DNA of 64,000 nucleotides from Candidatus Roizmanbacteria bacterium RIFCSPLOWO2_01_FULL_35_13 (GCA_001789635.1 MGAF01000004.1:61105-125104), one strand, 5' to 3'; shown: positions 49,758-59,767, numbered from the stretch's first letter. Translations and numbers: made by a program. The notes: generated by a model not told the origin, from the letters alone.

Positions 49758-51431
49758 TTGAAAGGCGTGAAGACAAAGTACGTTTTTATTTCCGGAGGTG
49801 TGATTTCGGGTATTGGGAAAGGCACAGTTGCCGCATCCATCGCGCTCATTCTTCAACGCTTAGGCTTCAAAGTTGCTCCCATCAAATGTGAAAACTATCT
49901 TAATGTTGATTCGGGAACCATAAATCCGATAGAACATGGCGATCCTTTTTTGTGTGAAGACGGAACCGAAGCCGATATGGATCTTGGGACTTATGAAAAA
50001 TTCCTGGGAGTTGATGTCGGTAAGAGCAATTTTATTACCATGGGCCAAATTTATCAGACTGTAATAAATCGCGAAAGAAGGTTTGAATATAAGGGAGAAG
50101 ACGTCGAAGCTATTCCCCACATAACAGACGAAATCCAAAAAAGAATTACCGAAGCCGGAAGAAAAACCAATGCCGATGTTGTTGTCGTCGAACTCGGAGG
50201 AACAGCGGGAGAATATCAAAATGTTTTTTATTATGAGGCTTCAAGAATTTTGTCTTTCAAAAACCCGGGCAATGTGATACACATTCACGTCGGATACATG
50301 CCTACACCTAATCATCTGGGTGAACCAAAAACAAAACCAACTCAGTTGTCGGTAAGGACTTTAAACGGCATGGGAATACAACCAGACTTTATAATCTCGA
50401 GATCGGAAAAACAAATGGACCAGAGAAGAAAAAACCGTTTTGCCTTATTTTGTAACGTTCACCCTGAAGATATTTTTTCTGTTCCCGATACAAAAAATAT
50501 ATATGAAATACCGCTGACTTTAAAGCATCAGAATTTTCCCGATAGACTGATGACAAAATTAAATCTAAAAAAATCTAGGGAAGATTTTACCGAATGGGAA
50601 AAATTTGTAAAAAAAGTTGATTCGGTTAATAAGTCTAACAAAGAAATTAGAGTTGCAATTGTAGGGAAATATTTTTCTACCGGTGAATATCAACTACGCG
50701 ATTCTTATGCGGCTTTGTTTGATGCGCTTCAACATTCAGGTTGGTTTCACAACGTAATTGTAAAAACTATTTGGATCGATGCAGAAAGAGTCGAGTCTCA
50801 CGGAATTAATTTATTAAAGCAAAAATATAATGGCCTAATTGTTCCTATTGGTTGGGGTGAAAGAGGAGCTGAAGGAATGATTACTGCCGCGGGTTATGCC
50901 AGAGACAATAAAATTCCCTATCTCGGACTATGTTATGGAATGCAGTTGGCGGCTGTTTCTTTTGCAAGGGATGTAATCGGATTAAAGGATGCAAATAGCA
51001 CGGAAAAAAATCCAGGTACAAAAAACCCGATTATTCATCTAAATCCCAGGCAGAAAGAGAATGTAAAAAGACGAGCCTATGGGGGAACAATGCGGTTGGG
51101 AGCTTGGGATGCAGTTGTAAAAAAAAGAACGATAGCTTGGGATGCGTATGAAAAATATGGGGGTTTTTTAAATAAAGAAACCGGATTAACAAGTGAACGG
51201 CATAGACACCGCTATGAATTTAATAATAAATATTTAAAAGATTTTGAGAAGAAAGGTATGATTTTTTCAGCCACATCAACAGTTGAGAATTTGGTAGAGA
51301 TTATTGAATTACCAAAATCTGTTCATCCATTTTATCTGGGAACTCAGGGTCATCCTGAATATAAATCACGCCCACTGAATCCTCATCCTATTTTTCTGGA
51401 ATTTATTGCGGCTTGCTTGAAGAAAAGCTAA
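49758..51431 (+). CDS. pyrG: CTP synthase
   Basis: 'KYVFISGGVISGIGKGTVAASIALILQ', 'IPYLGLCYGMQLAAVSFARDV'; TTG or GTG start. Confidence 0.97.
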   Translation: MKGVKTKYVFISGGVISGIGKGTVAASIALILQRLGFKVAPIKCENYLNVDSGTINPIEHGDPFLCEDGTEADMDLGTYEKFLGVDVGKSNFITMGQIYQTVINRERRFEYKGEDVEAIPHITDEIQKRITEAGRKTNADVVVVELGGTAGEYQNVFYYEASRILSFKNPGNVIHIHVGYMPTPNHLGEPKTKPTQLSVRTLNGMGIQPDFIISRSEKQMDQRRKNRFALFCNVHPEDIFSVPDTKNIYEIPLTLKHQNFPDRLMTKLNLKKSREDFTEWEKFVKKVDSVNKSNKEIRVAIVGKYFSTGEYQLRDSYAALFDALQHSGWFHNVIVKTIWIDAERVESHGINLLKQKYNGLIVPIGWGERGAEGMITAAGYARDNKIPYLGLCYGMQLAAVSFARDVIGLKDANSTEKNPGTKNPIIHLNPRQKENVKRRAYGGTMRLGAWDAVVKKRTIAWDAYEKYGGFLNKETGLTSERHRHRYEFNNKYLKDFEKKGMIFSATSTVENLVEIIELPKSVHPFYLGTQGHPEYKSRPLNPHPIFLEFIAACLKKS

Positions 51432-51460
51432 AGGATTTTTAAAGGAAGTAAGAGGCAATT

Positions 51461-51555
51461 ACTTTTTTAGTTTTTCGCGTTCGATCTGCTAAAGGCGGTT
51501 GTATTTGGTAAGACGTTCTCCACGGGCAGACACGCCGAATTTGACAAAGTCAATT
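51461..51555 (-). pseudogene. Degenerate copy of enolase 3' end
   Basis: Aligns with eno terminus at 55539-55633 ('GGCGGTTGTATTTnGnnAGnCnTTC.CCACGGGCAGAnnCGCCGAATTTGACAAAGTC'). Confidence 0.85.
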
Positions 51556-51590
51556 TTGGAAAGCTACTTAAAAATTTGCGGAAATTTAAT

Positions 51591-51674
51591 CTCGGAAGTC
51601 AGGGTCACCCTGAGGACAAATCACGCCCCCTCAAACCGCCGCTCTTGTTTTTGGAATTTATTGAGGCCTGTTAA
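51591..51674 (+). pseudogene. Degenerate copy of pyrG 3' end
   Basis: LGSQGHPEDKSRPLKPPLLFLEFIEAC* versus intact LGTQGHPEYKSRPLNPHPIFLEFIAACLKKS. Confidence 0.9.
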
Positions 51675-51710
51675 ATAAAAAACTCGGAATTACAAAATAA
51701 GATCGTGGTA

Positions 51711-53216
51711 CTAGTAATCTCTATACAGAAAAGTCCCTGATTTTTTTAGTAATAACATCTCTCCATTTATAGTGTTTGGTTCTTCCGTAACTGGATTCCA
51801 CTGATCAAATAAAATAAGAATTTTAATTAACGATTCTATGTCATTTATTGTAAATGAAATACCAGATACTTCGAAGGCTTTTTTTAGTTTCAAATTCAAT
51901 TCCTTTTTAGATAAGCCGGTTTTTTTAACAATATCTGAAGCGAGTTTATTTAGAGAAGAAAAGCCGGGATTCTTAGCAACCAATCCTAATTGGTCTAAAA
52001 CTTGTACTATGTCATCGATATTTTTATTTCTAATTGCTGTAGAAAGTGCTGAAACTTCATTAGGATTCAAATCTCTAACTTGAAAATATCTACTTGCAGC
52101 AAATGCATATGATCTGGTTTTTAGTGCTAAAGCGAAAAATTCCGGATTTAGCAACATTAGAACTAAATTGCTGCTAATAAAGGTTATTCTATCAAAGTTG
52201 TCTGTTACTGGTCGAATATTTTCATAACCCATTTTATCTATTTGTCCCTCGTATGACAGCCTAGCGTTTATTGCACTCAGTGGTTCAGTAATATTATGTT
52301 CATGTTTAATTGTCAATTGAGCCTGTTCTGAGCTTAGAGCGCAGCCCCAGTAACGATTTTGACGAGCGAGGGTAGAAAGTTGCTGGCCAACCGGTATATA
52401 TTCGTCAACTAGTGCCATATCAGGTTCAGTATGATTAATCAATATTTCTGCATTTTCTGAAGATAAGGATGCTGTAGTTTTTCCAGTGTCATCTTTTTTT
52501 AATTCAGCCTTTACATCCATTTTTTTCGAAACAGCAAACCTTCGATCCTGACGTCCTTCATAGAAATCGAAGTCTCTGACTAAATGGTCAAATAGTGAAA
52601 TTTCGTTACCACGACGGGCTAATTCGTAAAGATTAATAACATTGATAAAAATTCCGGACATCCCCGGAATAGTAAACTGGGTTAAATAAGGACGAGCAAC
52701 ACGTTTTTTTAAATATGGATTTTTTTCCACGAGTGATACTACACTATTTAATTCCTCTGGTGATTCAACTTCTATATCAATATCTGCATTGTGTCTAAAA
52801 ACTGTCGGTGACAACTGTAAGGCTGAGAAAAGCTCAGGTATTGCGTTATTAACCACTTCTATCATCTTTGTTATTCCTGTATTATTTCTTTTTTTTTGCC
52901 TTTCACGATTTTTAGATGGAAGAGTGTTTAGGTGAGTGCCACGAGAGGTAATTTTAAAGCCATGCTCACTCTTTATTTTTAGTCTCTGAATTTTAAAAAT
53001 ATGATCCAAAACGGTTGAACTAAATTTTTTGGTCTCAGTTTGCGATAAAACAGAACCAAATAGTTCAGTTATTGAAAACCTAATTTCAGGACTGCCTTTT
53101 TCTTTTTTTCGATTTTTTTCTTCAGCAGTAACAAGTAAGCCTTGCCAAACAGCACAAGGAGTAGTATCTAAACTTGGATTGGAATTAATTGATCCTGTTT
53201 CACCAGCTAATACCAT
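51711..53216 (-). CDS. Unknown 501-aa protein in accessory island
   Basis: Long ORF overlapping upstream regulator gene by 17 nt; 'HNADIDIEVES' hints at an MNT-like strand, not established. Confidence 0.7.
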   Translation of the reverse strand: MVLAGETGSINSNPSLDTTPCAVWQGLLVTAEEKNRKKEKGSPEIRFSITELFGSVLSQTETKKFSSTVLDHIFKIQRLKIKSEHGFKITSRGTHLNTLPSKNRERQKKRNNTGITKMIEVVNNAIPELFSALQLSPTVFRHNADIDIEVESPEELNSVVSLVEKNPYLKKRVARPYLTQFTIPGMSGIFINVINLYELARRGNEISLFDHLVRDFDFYEGRQDRRFAVSKKMDVKAELKKDDTGKTTASLSSENAEILINHTEPDMALVDEYIPVGQQLSTLARQNRYWGCALSSEQAQLTIKHEHNITEPLSAINARLSYEGQIDKMGYENIRPVTDNFDRITFISSNLVLMLLNPEFFALALKTRSYAFAASRYFQVRDLNPNEVSALSTAIRNKNIDDIVQVLDQLGLVAKNPGFSSLNKLASDIVKKTGLSKKELNLKLKKAFEVSGISFTINDIESLIKILILFDQWNPVTEEPNTINGEMLLLKKSGTFLYRDY

Positions 53217-54342
53217 ACCCTTTTTTTCTGTAGGAACTTATAATAATTGTATTATCAAGTGAATGGATTTTTCTTTTTAACCTATACATTGCCTGATCTA
53301 TAGCCCAGTCGGAATATTGATCCGGCCAGTTATCTCCCCAACGGACTTTGGCTAACTCATCACGGTTTACAATTGAATTTCTTTTTGATATTAAAAGAGT
53401 TAACATTTTCCTTTCATAAATAGAAAAATGAGTTGTAATGTCAATATTGTTCAAATAAACATGCAAACTTCGTATTTCTAATTTTGAAGCTAGATTTTCT
53501 TTTAATAATCTTATTAGAAAATCGGGAAATTGATTCTTACATTCTGAATTTAAAAATCTGGTATCGGTTAGATATTTAAGTAGTTCCTTATTAGTGCCCA
53601 GTTGCTTTTTGTAAAATTCTGCCAATGTATCTTTTATAGATTGTGACAGACGATCCCAAATCATCTTAATCCGATATCTGTAAGTTTCTGAATTAAATAT
53701 TTCGCTCAGGGTCTTTTTATCGTTATTTATTTGTCTGATAATTTCCCTGATTAACCAGAGATAACCTCCGGTTTCCTTAAAAATTGGAGTGTTAAGTGCT
53801 TTAGGTATCCTAATGTTAAGTAACTTTTCCAAAAATCTCAAAAAAGTGTTGACACTTTTTTTATCATGAAGAGGGTAATTTATCAGATTTTTATAATATG
53901 AAGTGGTGCCAAACTTTGCTACATATTTTTTGAATTCAAAAGGTGAAATTTCTGCAAAAAGTATCAGAGGAGTTTCATTAATTCTTGAATAATTTATCAG
54001 ATCGTATAATAATCTGTCCTTGTCAGGTGTAAAAAGTAACTCTGCATTATCCACCAAAATTCCCGTTTTCTTATCCGAATCTAACAAGTTAAAGTCAGAA
54101 AAATCCTCACTGGAAGGTAGGATAGAAATAACCTTAGGCTTCATAATCTTTTGAGTTGATACCCATTCTAAAAAGTAGTTTATCTGGTATGTATGCTCAG
54201 TAAACGGGTGAAAGAAGACAAAGCCGCACTCTTTAAGCAATAAAACATTTTTCCAGGCTTTAAATCTATCTATCATATCCTCAGGATGTAAAGGCCAGTG
54301 TTTATATTGTTGCATGGCTGTATTATAACATATTTCTATCAA
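53200..54342 (-). CDS. Winged-helix (OmpR/PhoB type) regulator with N-terminal NTPase-like domain lacking an evident P-loop
   Basis: C-terminal 'THFSIYERKMLTLLISKRNSIVNRDELAKVRWGDNWPDQYSDWAIDQAMYRLKRKIHSLDNTIIISSYRKKGYGISW'. Confidence 0.8.
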   Translation of the reverse strand: MIEICYNTAMQQYKHWPLHPEDMIDRFKAWKNVLLLKECGFVFFHPFTEHTYQINYFLEWVSTQKIMKPKVISILPSSEDFSDFNLLDSDKKTGILVDNAELLFTPDKDRLLYDLINYSRINETPLILFAEISPFEFKKYVAKFGTTSYYKNLINYPLHDKKSVNTFLRFLEKLLNIRIPKALNTPIFKETGGYLWLIREIIRQINNDKKTLSEIFNSETYRYRIKMIWDRLSQSIKDTLAEFYKKQLGTNKELLKYLTDTRFLNSECKNQFPDFLIRLLKENLASKLEIRSLHVYLNNIDITTHFSIYERKMLTLLISKRNSIVNRDELAKVRWGDNWPDQYSDWAIDQAMYRLKRKIHSLDNTIIISSYRKKGYGISW

Positions 54343-54380
54343 ACTAACAAGTAGCTGTTAGATAAACTGTCAAGTAATAG

Positions 54381-54399
54381 TAATAACTCTAGGTTATTA
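54381..54399. promoter_or_regulatory. Candidate operator TAATAAC-TCTAG-GTTATTA between divergent genes
   Basis: Perfect 7-bp inverted repeat in the divergent promoter gap. Confidence 0.5.
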
Positions 54400-54435
54400 T
54401 AGGGCTGTTATAAAGTTTTTTTACGAGTATAAATT

Positions 54436-54738
54436 ATGGCAGAATTTCCTAATTGGAATTTAAAGAATAAGCATGATGTTATTGATCTAATATATTTAAA
54501 AGCCCGTGATATAGATCCAGATGAAATATTAACTATACAGATGCGCACCCCATTAGGTGATAAGGATGTGCAAACTACAAAAGGAGAGCTTTTTATAACA
54601 GGATTATCTACGTTAGTAAACAGTCCATCCAGGAATCTAGGATATAAATGGGGCGGATTAACACCGAATGAACTAGATAATATTGTAAAAAATGTAAAAA
54701 AAATTTGGAGTAAGGCTATGAAAGATAAAGCGAAATAA
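54436..54738 (+). CDS. Unknown small protein
   Basis: 100 aa ORF, good coding composition. Confidence 0.6.
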   Translation: MAEFPNWNLKNKHDVIDLIYLKARDIDPDEILTIQMRTPLGDKDVQTTKGELFITGLSTLVNSPSRNLGYKWGGLTPNELDNIVKNVKKIWSKAMKDKAK

Positions 54739-54772
54739 AGCTACAGGTTTAAGTATTTTAAAAAGTTGCAAC

Positions 54773-55090
54773 TTGGTGTCAAATGAAAAATTTTCACTTT
54801 TAACTATGACCGATCAACTTGAAGCAAAAAGAGGTAAAAAAGTTACAAATATGAGAGAAGAACAAATGGCGACGCTTCCATGTGTGCTGGGTTTCAATAT
54901 GTTTGGTGAACGACTAGAGTCACAACTATATCAGCATTATGTATCTTTACTTGCCTTAGCCGATGAAAATGGATATTTAGCGAAAGAAATTGATCAAAAC
55001 AACGAGCAAGTTCCAGGGAGGGAAAGACATGTTGAACCCGGAAAACATCAGGAAGTAGTTCTAGTTGATTATGTAGTTAAGGCTACTTAA
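54773..55090 (+). CDS. Unknown small protein
   Basis: 105 aa ORF; start may be a downstream Met. Confidence 0.5.
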   Translation: MVSNEKFSLLTMTDQLEAKRGKKVTNMREEQMATLPCVLGFNMFGERLESQLYQHYVSLLALADENGYLAKEIDQNNEQVPGRERHVEPGKHQEVVLVDYVVKAT

Positions 55091-55145
55091 GTAAAAAAAG
55101 ATTGTAATAAGCTAGGGCACGTTAGAAGTTTTAATAAATTTTGAT

Positions 55146-55514
55146 ATGTCTACAAAACATGAATTACCAGAAAGTATTTTTGGTTCGGGAAGACGTAATC
55201 TAAACACTATTAATTTTGCCAATATTGCAGCGTTGGGATTAAATCCTATGTTACCAAATTTAAGATTTCGAGGTCAAGGAGGTGGTAGAAATGATCATGA
55301 CGCACGAGTAGATAAGGCACAAGCAGAATTAGATGCTGAAATAGCAAGAGGGGAAGTTATTAGAACAGAAAATGCAAAAACCGTAGCAATTATTAAGGAA
55401 ACTCAAGCTCGTTTAGATAAATCTACTAAAGATTCGCTGGCTTATTTAAAAAAAACCACGGAGGATTCGATTAAAGCAACGAATGAATATTTAAGAGAAC
55501 GAGGGTTAAAGTAA
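55146..55514 (+). CDS. Unknown small coiled-coil protein
   Basis: 122 aa ORF; C-terminal half strongly helical/charged. Confidence 0.6.
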   Translation: MSTKHELPESIFGSGRRNLNTINFANIAALGLNPMLPNLRFRGQGGGRNDHDARVDKAQAELDAEIARGEVIRTENAKTVAIIKETQARLDKSTKDSLAYLKKTTEDSIKATNEYLRERGLK

Positions 55515-55534
55515 ATAAGAATTAAACTTTAAAA

Positions 55535-56806
55535 TTACTTTTTTAACTCTTCTCTTTCAATCTGCCACAGGCGGTTGTATTTAGCCAGTCTTTCGCCACG
55601 GGCAGAAGCGCCGAATTTGACAAAGTCGGCTTGGACTGCCACGGCGAAGTCGGCGATAAAACTATCGTTAGTTTCACCGGAACGGTGTGAAACTATGTAG
55701 TTAAAATTATTTTTTCTGGCCAGATCGATTACCTGGAGAGTTTCGGTTATTGTTCCGATTTGGTTTGGCTTAACTAAAACTGTCGTGCAGGCCTTTTCAC
55801 GAATGGCTCTTTCCAGTCTTTCCTTATTGGTTGTCAACAAATCATCACCGACCAGATAAATATTCTTGGGAATTTTTTGGTTAAATTTGATCCATTCTGA
55901 CCAATCATCCTCATTTAGAGGATCCTCCAGAACCAATATTGAATAACTTGTTACAAGCTTATTTATAAACTCCATGTATTCATCTACTTTCATTGGATGA
56001 GCTTTATCTTTTATATGATACTTTCCATCAGTGTAAAAATGAGAAGCTGCAACATCAAGTCCTAAAAATACATCAAGTCCAATTTTCAGATTTTTTTGCG
56101 CAATTGTTTCATTTATAATTTCTATCGCATCCAAATTTGTCGGGAAGTCCGGGGCAAAACCGCCTTCTTCTCCGACTGAAATATTTGCATTCCTGTAGGC
56201 TAATACTTTTTGCAGTTCATGATAGACTTCGATTCCGATTTTATACGCTTCAGTAAAAGAATAAGAGGATGACGGGATTACCTGAAATTCCTGGAACTCC
56301 AGATTATTATTGGCATGTTTTCCGCCGTTAATAATGTTGAAAATCGGATCGGGCAGTCGTTCGAGAGGTATTGTGGAGTTAAACATCGATTGGTAAAGAC
56401 TGTTAATATATTTAAAGAGATAGACGTTAAGATCGGCAGCAGCAGCTTTAACCAATAGCTGAGAAATTGTCAGCAGAGTATTTCCACCCAGTTTACTTTT
56501 GTTTTTGGTTCCGTCGGCTTTTATCAACCACATATCAATTTCTTCCTGTTTCAGAGGGGATACACCAATTAACTTGGGTCCAATGAGATCATTAATATAG
56601 GAAACTGATTTTAAAACGCCCATTCCGTTAAAACGGTTCTCATCTTTGTCTCTTAATTCCAAAGCTTCACTTTTACCAATTGAAGTGCCTGAAGGAATTG
56701 AAGTCGTAACGGAAATACCGTTATCAAGGATCAGTTTACCCTCAACAGTCGGATAACCGCGGGAATCGATAATTTCGTATGCGTAAATTTTTTTAATCTT
56801 AGCCAT
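55535..56806 (-). CDS. eno: Enolase
   Basis: 'AYEIIDSRGYPTVEGKLIL', 'INGGKHANNNLEFQEFQVIP', 'VSHRSGETNDSFIADFAVA'. Confidence 0.97.
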   Translation of the reverse strand: MAKIKKIYAYEIIDSRGYPTVEGKLILDNGISVTTSIPSGTSIGKSEALELRDKDENRFNGMGVLKSVSYINDLIGPKLIGVSPLKQEEIDMWLIKADGTKNKSKLGGNTLLTISQLLVKAAAADLNVYLFKYINSLYQSMFNSTIPLERLPDPIFNIINGGKHANNNLEFQEFQVIPSSSYSFTEAYKIGIEVYHELQKVLAYRNANISVGEEGGFAPDFPTNLDAIEIINETIAQKNLKIGLDVFLGLDVAASHFYTDGKYHIKDKAHPMKVDEYMEFINKLVTSYSILVLEDPLNEDDWSEWIKFNQKIPKNIYLVGDDLLTTNKERLERAIREKACTTVLVKPNQIGTITETLQVIDLARKNNFNYIVSHRSGETNDSFIADFAVAVQADFVKFGASARGERLAKYNRLWQIEREELKK

Positions 56807-56902
56807 ATAATTAATACGAATACCACTAATATACTAATTCAGATTTCTAGGTTTAGTATTAGTATATTCGTATCATTTGCATAAAGATTCGCATCATTCG
56901 TA
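56807..56902. repeat. Family E-like inverted repeat between eno and ppsA
   Basis: AATACGAATACCACTAATATACTAATT ... AGTATTAGTATATTCGTATCATT ... GCATCATTCGTATTAA. Confidence 0.75.
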
Positions 56903-59278
56903 TTAAAGTTTTAGTTTTTTTTCAATATTATGTATGCTTTCTCTTGTTCTATCTATTGCATCGGGATTAATTGAGACGCTTGTAATGCCGGCCTTGACTA
57001 ATTCTTCTACCAAATCAGGATAATCCGAGGCAGCCTGACCGCAGATTGAAGAAGTCACATTGTATTTGGTAGCAGTAGTAACAATTTCTTTTAATACTTT
57101 TATTATCACCGGATTTCTTTCATCATAGAGTTGTGAAATATTTTCATTATCGCGGTCCACTCCTAACAGCATCATGGTCAAATCATTTGTTCCAACCGAT
57201 ACACCGCTGACTCCTATTTTTAAAAATTCTTCCAGATACAAGGCGCAGGCAGGAACCTCTACCATGATCAAAAGTTTAAATCCCGGAAGTTCATAGAGTC
57301 CTGACTTTTTCACCATCTCTTTTATTTTTATTAATTCCCAGGGAACTCTGACAAAGGGGATCATCAGATGTAAATTCTGGTACCCTAAAACAAATACTTT
57401 TTTTATTGCTTCCAACTCCAATTCGAAGACATCAGGATTAGCGATATAACGGTAAGCGCCGCGAAATCCTAACATGGGATTTTCTTCATGCGGTTCGAAT
57501 TCTTTCCCGCCTTTCAAGTGATCATATTCATTTGTCTTAAAATCTGTCGCCCGATAAATCACCGGTCTTGGCGAAAATGCTTTAGCAAAAGTTGTTAAAT
57601 CCTTAGCCAATCTATTAATAAATATTTCTTGTTTCTTTAAACGGATAAATTCTTTTGGATGAGTTCCGATTTGAGCAATCATAAACTCTGCCCGTAAAAG
57701 ACCCACACCGTCAACATTCATCAGTGCAATTTTGTGAGCCTGTTCAGGCTCGGCCAAATTAACATAAGCATGTGTTCTAGTTTTTATTTTTTGTGCCTGC
57801 CCACCCGCAGGGTGGGACGAATTGTCATCAACTCGTGCCTGTCCACCCTGCGGGTGGACTGAGATTTTACCTTTGAAGATTTCACCTGTTGCACCGTTTA
57901 CCGTAACGAACATATCGTTTTTGAGAATTTTAGTAGCATTTTCCGCGCCTACAACTGCCGGAACTCCCAGTTCGCGGGAGACAATGGCCGCGTGAGAAGT
58001 TCTTCCACCTCTATCGGTGACAATTGCGGCGGCTTTTTTCATGGCAGGAACATAGTCGGGATTTGTTAAGGGAGCAACAAGAATATCACCCGGTTTAATT
58101 TTGTCAATTTCTTTGGGTGTGTAGATAATCTTTACGGGGCCGGTGGCAATTCCAGGAGAAGCAGGAGAACCAGTTAAAATTGGAATCCGGTTTTCAGTGA
58201 TTAATTGATCGGCTTTGGACTGGCTACCGGCAACTGAAGATTGAGTGCTTTTCATAGTTGTGATTGGTCTGGACTGGACTATAAATACCTGATCGTCTTC
58301 AATCGCCCATTCAATATCCTGGGGGAAAAAATAATGTTTCTCGATGTCTTTAACCAGCATTGCTACTTTAGTTATTTCTTCATCCGAAATTTTTTGTCGG
58401 TTACCTCTTTCTTTAGATAATCTTTCTTCTGTATTGCTGATGCCGGCTCTTTTCATTAATATCTTCTGTTCCTTAATTTCTTTTTTTAAGAATACAAAAG
58501 ATCTTTTGTCTACTTCGTAATGATCCGGAGTTACTTTACCGCCAACAATATATTCCCCCAGTCCGAAAATTGCTTCGATTACAATCTTTCCTTTGTCGTT
58601 GGTTAAAGGATCGATGCTAAAGGCTATTCCTGATTTATCCGATTGGGCCATTCTTTGGACAACGACAGCTAATCCCACTTTAATATTGTCAAAGCCCTGC
58701 TGGTGACGGTAATAAATAGCTCTAGGGGTAAAAAGCGAAGCCCAACAATCCTTAACTTTAACTAATAATCTGGAGTCACCCTGGACATTAAGATATGTTT
58801 CCTGTTGACCTGCGAAAGAGGCTGACGGTAAATCTTCGGCAGTAGCTGAAGAACGGACAGCAACTATTTCCGGTTTATAGAGTTGTTTCAAACTTTTATT
58901 TGCTTTTTTAAGAATTCCCTCGGTTCGGATTTGCCTGTCATGCTCTCTTGCATGAATCTGTTCATAATAGGAAATTATTGTGTGGGATAATTTTACCGGC
59001 ATATCCGAATCAATAATCAGTTTTTTAATATGAGCAGAAGCCTGCTGAAGCTCATTTGGATTGTCATAATTAATGATAGATATAACTTCTTTAATTTTAT
59101 GTTCAAGGTTTGATTTCTTAATAAAGTCAAAATATGCATTCGAAGTTACTATAAAACCGTAGGGAACAGGCAAATTTGCATTTGTCATCTCCCCCAGATT
59201 AGCACCTTTACCGCCTACCAGCCCGACATCTCCTTTGTTTACCTCATCAAACCAAACTATTGCTTTTTTAGGAGTCAT
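56903..59278 (-). CDS. ppsA: Phosphoenolpyruvate synthase, with repeat-derived insert
   Basis: 'AIVWFDEVNKGDVGLVGGKGANLGEM', 'AIVTDRGGRTSHAAIVSRELGVPAVVG', 'ICGQAASDYPDLVEELVKAGI'. Confidence 0.96.
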   Translation of the reverse strand: MTPKKAIVWFDEVNKGDVGLVGGKGANLGEMTNANLPVPYGFIVTSNAYFDFIKKSNLEHKIKEVISIINYDNPNELQQASAHIKKLIIDSDMPVKLSHTIISYYEQIHAREHDRQIRTEGILKKANKSLKQLYKPEIVAVRSSATAEDLPSASFAGQQETYLNVQGDSRLLVKVKDCWASLFTPRAIYYRHQQGFDNIKVGLAVVVQRMAQSDKSGIAFSIDPLTNDKGKIVIEAIFGLGEYIVGGKVTPDHYEVDKRSFVFLKKEIKEQKILMKRAGISNTEERLSKERGNRQKISDEEITKVAMLVKDIEKHYFFPQDIEWAIEDDQVFIVQSRPITTMKSTQSSVAGSQSKADQLITENRIPILTGSPASPGIATGPVKIIYTPKEIDKIKPGDILVAPLTNPDYVPAMKKAAAIVTDRGGRTSHAAIVSRELGVPAVVGAENATKILKNDMFVTVNGATGEIFKGKISVHPQGGQARVDDNSSHPAGGQAQKIKTRTHAYVNLAEPEQAHKIALMNVDGVGLLRAEFMIAQIGTHPKEFIRLKKQEIFINRLAKDLTTFAKAFSPRPVIYRATDFKTNEYDHLKGGKEFEPHEENPMLGFRGAYRYIANPDVFELELEAIKKVFVLGYQNLHLMIPFVRVPWELIKIKEMVKKSGLYELPGFKLLIMVEVPACALYLEEFLKIGVSGVSVGTNDLTMMLLGVDRDNENISQLYDERNPVIIKVLKEIVTTATKYNVTSSICGQAASDYPDLVEELVKAGITSVSINPDAIDRTRESIHNIEKKLKL
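57793..57859. repeat. Two tandem family F palindromes in ppsA
   Basis: GTGCCTGCCCACCCGCAGGGTGGGAC ... GTGCCTGTCCACCCTGCGGGTGGAC. Confidence 0.88.
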
Positions 59279-59321
59279 ATATATAATATAAACAATTTCT
59301 AAAAGAATTAGCAAGACTATT

Positions 59322-59639
59322 ATGATTTTAAAAAATATCGAGCTTCCTGAAAGTGTCTATTCATTTTTACAGAATGAATTTATGAAAATAAGATTTGTTG
59401 GAGTTATAGTTCCTGCTTTTTTTGGATTTCACAGTGCTCAATGGTTAAAACCAAATCATAAAGAATTAATGATACGTAAAAATTTATTGGAACAAATTAG
59501 TTCCGGGCAAGTACGTGCAGGATATTTAGGAATGAAAGACAGTTTTATAATGCTGGCTGAATCTGTCGAATATAAATTGTTAATTCCTACAGAAGAAGAA
59601 TTAAAAAAAATGTTATCTGGTCAATTAGAAGAAATGTAA
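59322..59639 (+). CDS. Unknown small protein (module copy 1)
   Basis: 105 aa ORF; weak by-eye similarity to 60619..60930. Confidence 0.55.
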   Translation: MILKNIELPESVYSFLQNEFMKIRFVGVIVPAFFGFHSAQWLKPNHKELMIRKNLLEQISSGQVRAGYLGMKDSFIMLAESVEYKLLIPTEEELKKMLSGQLEEM

Positions 59640-59653
59640 GGAAAATGATGCAT

Positions 59654-59671
59654 TTTGTTATAGTTGACAAA
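59654..59671 (+). promoter_or_regulatory. Conserved element TTTGTTATAGTTGACAAA (candidate -35 region)
   Basis: 18 nt identical to 60945-60962. Confidence 0.6.
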
Positions 59672-59767
59672 AGAAAACTACTTTGCTCATTATTTAGTTC
59701 ATAAAAAAACTTCAGTTAACAAGATATTTAAGATACAATTCCTCATTGGAACTTTTATTAAATTAAT

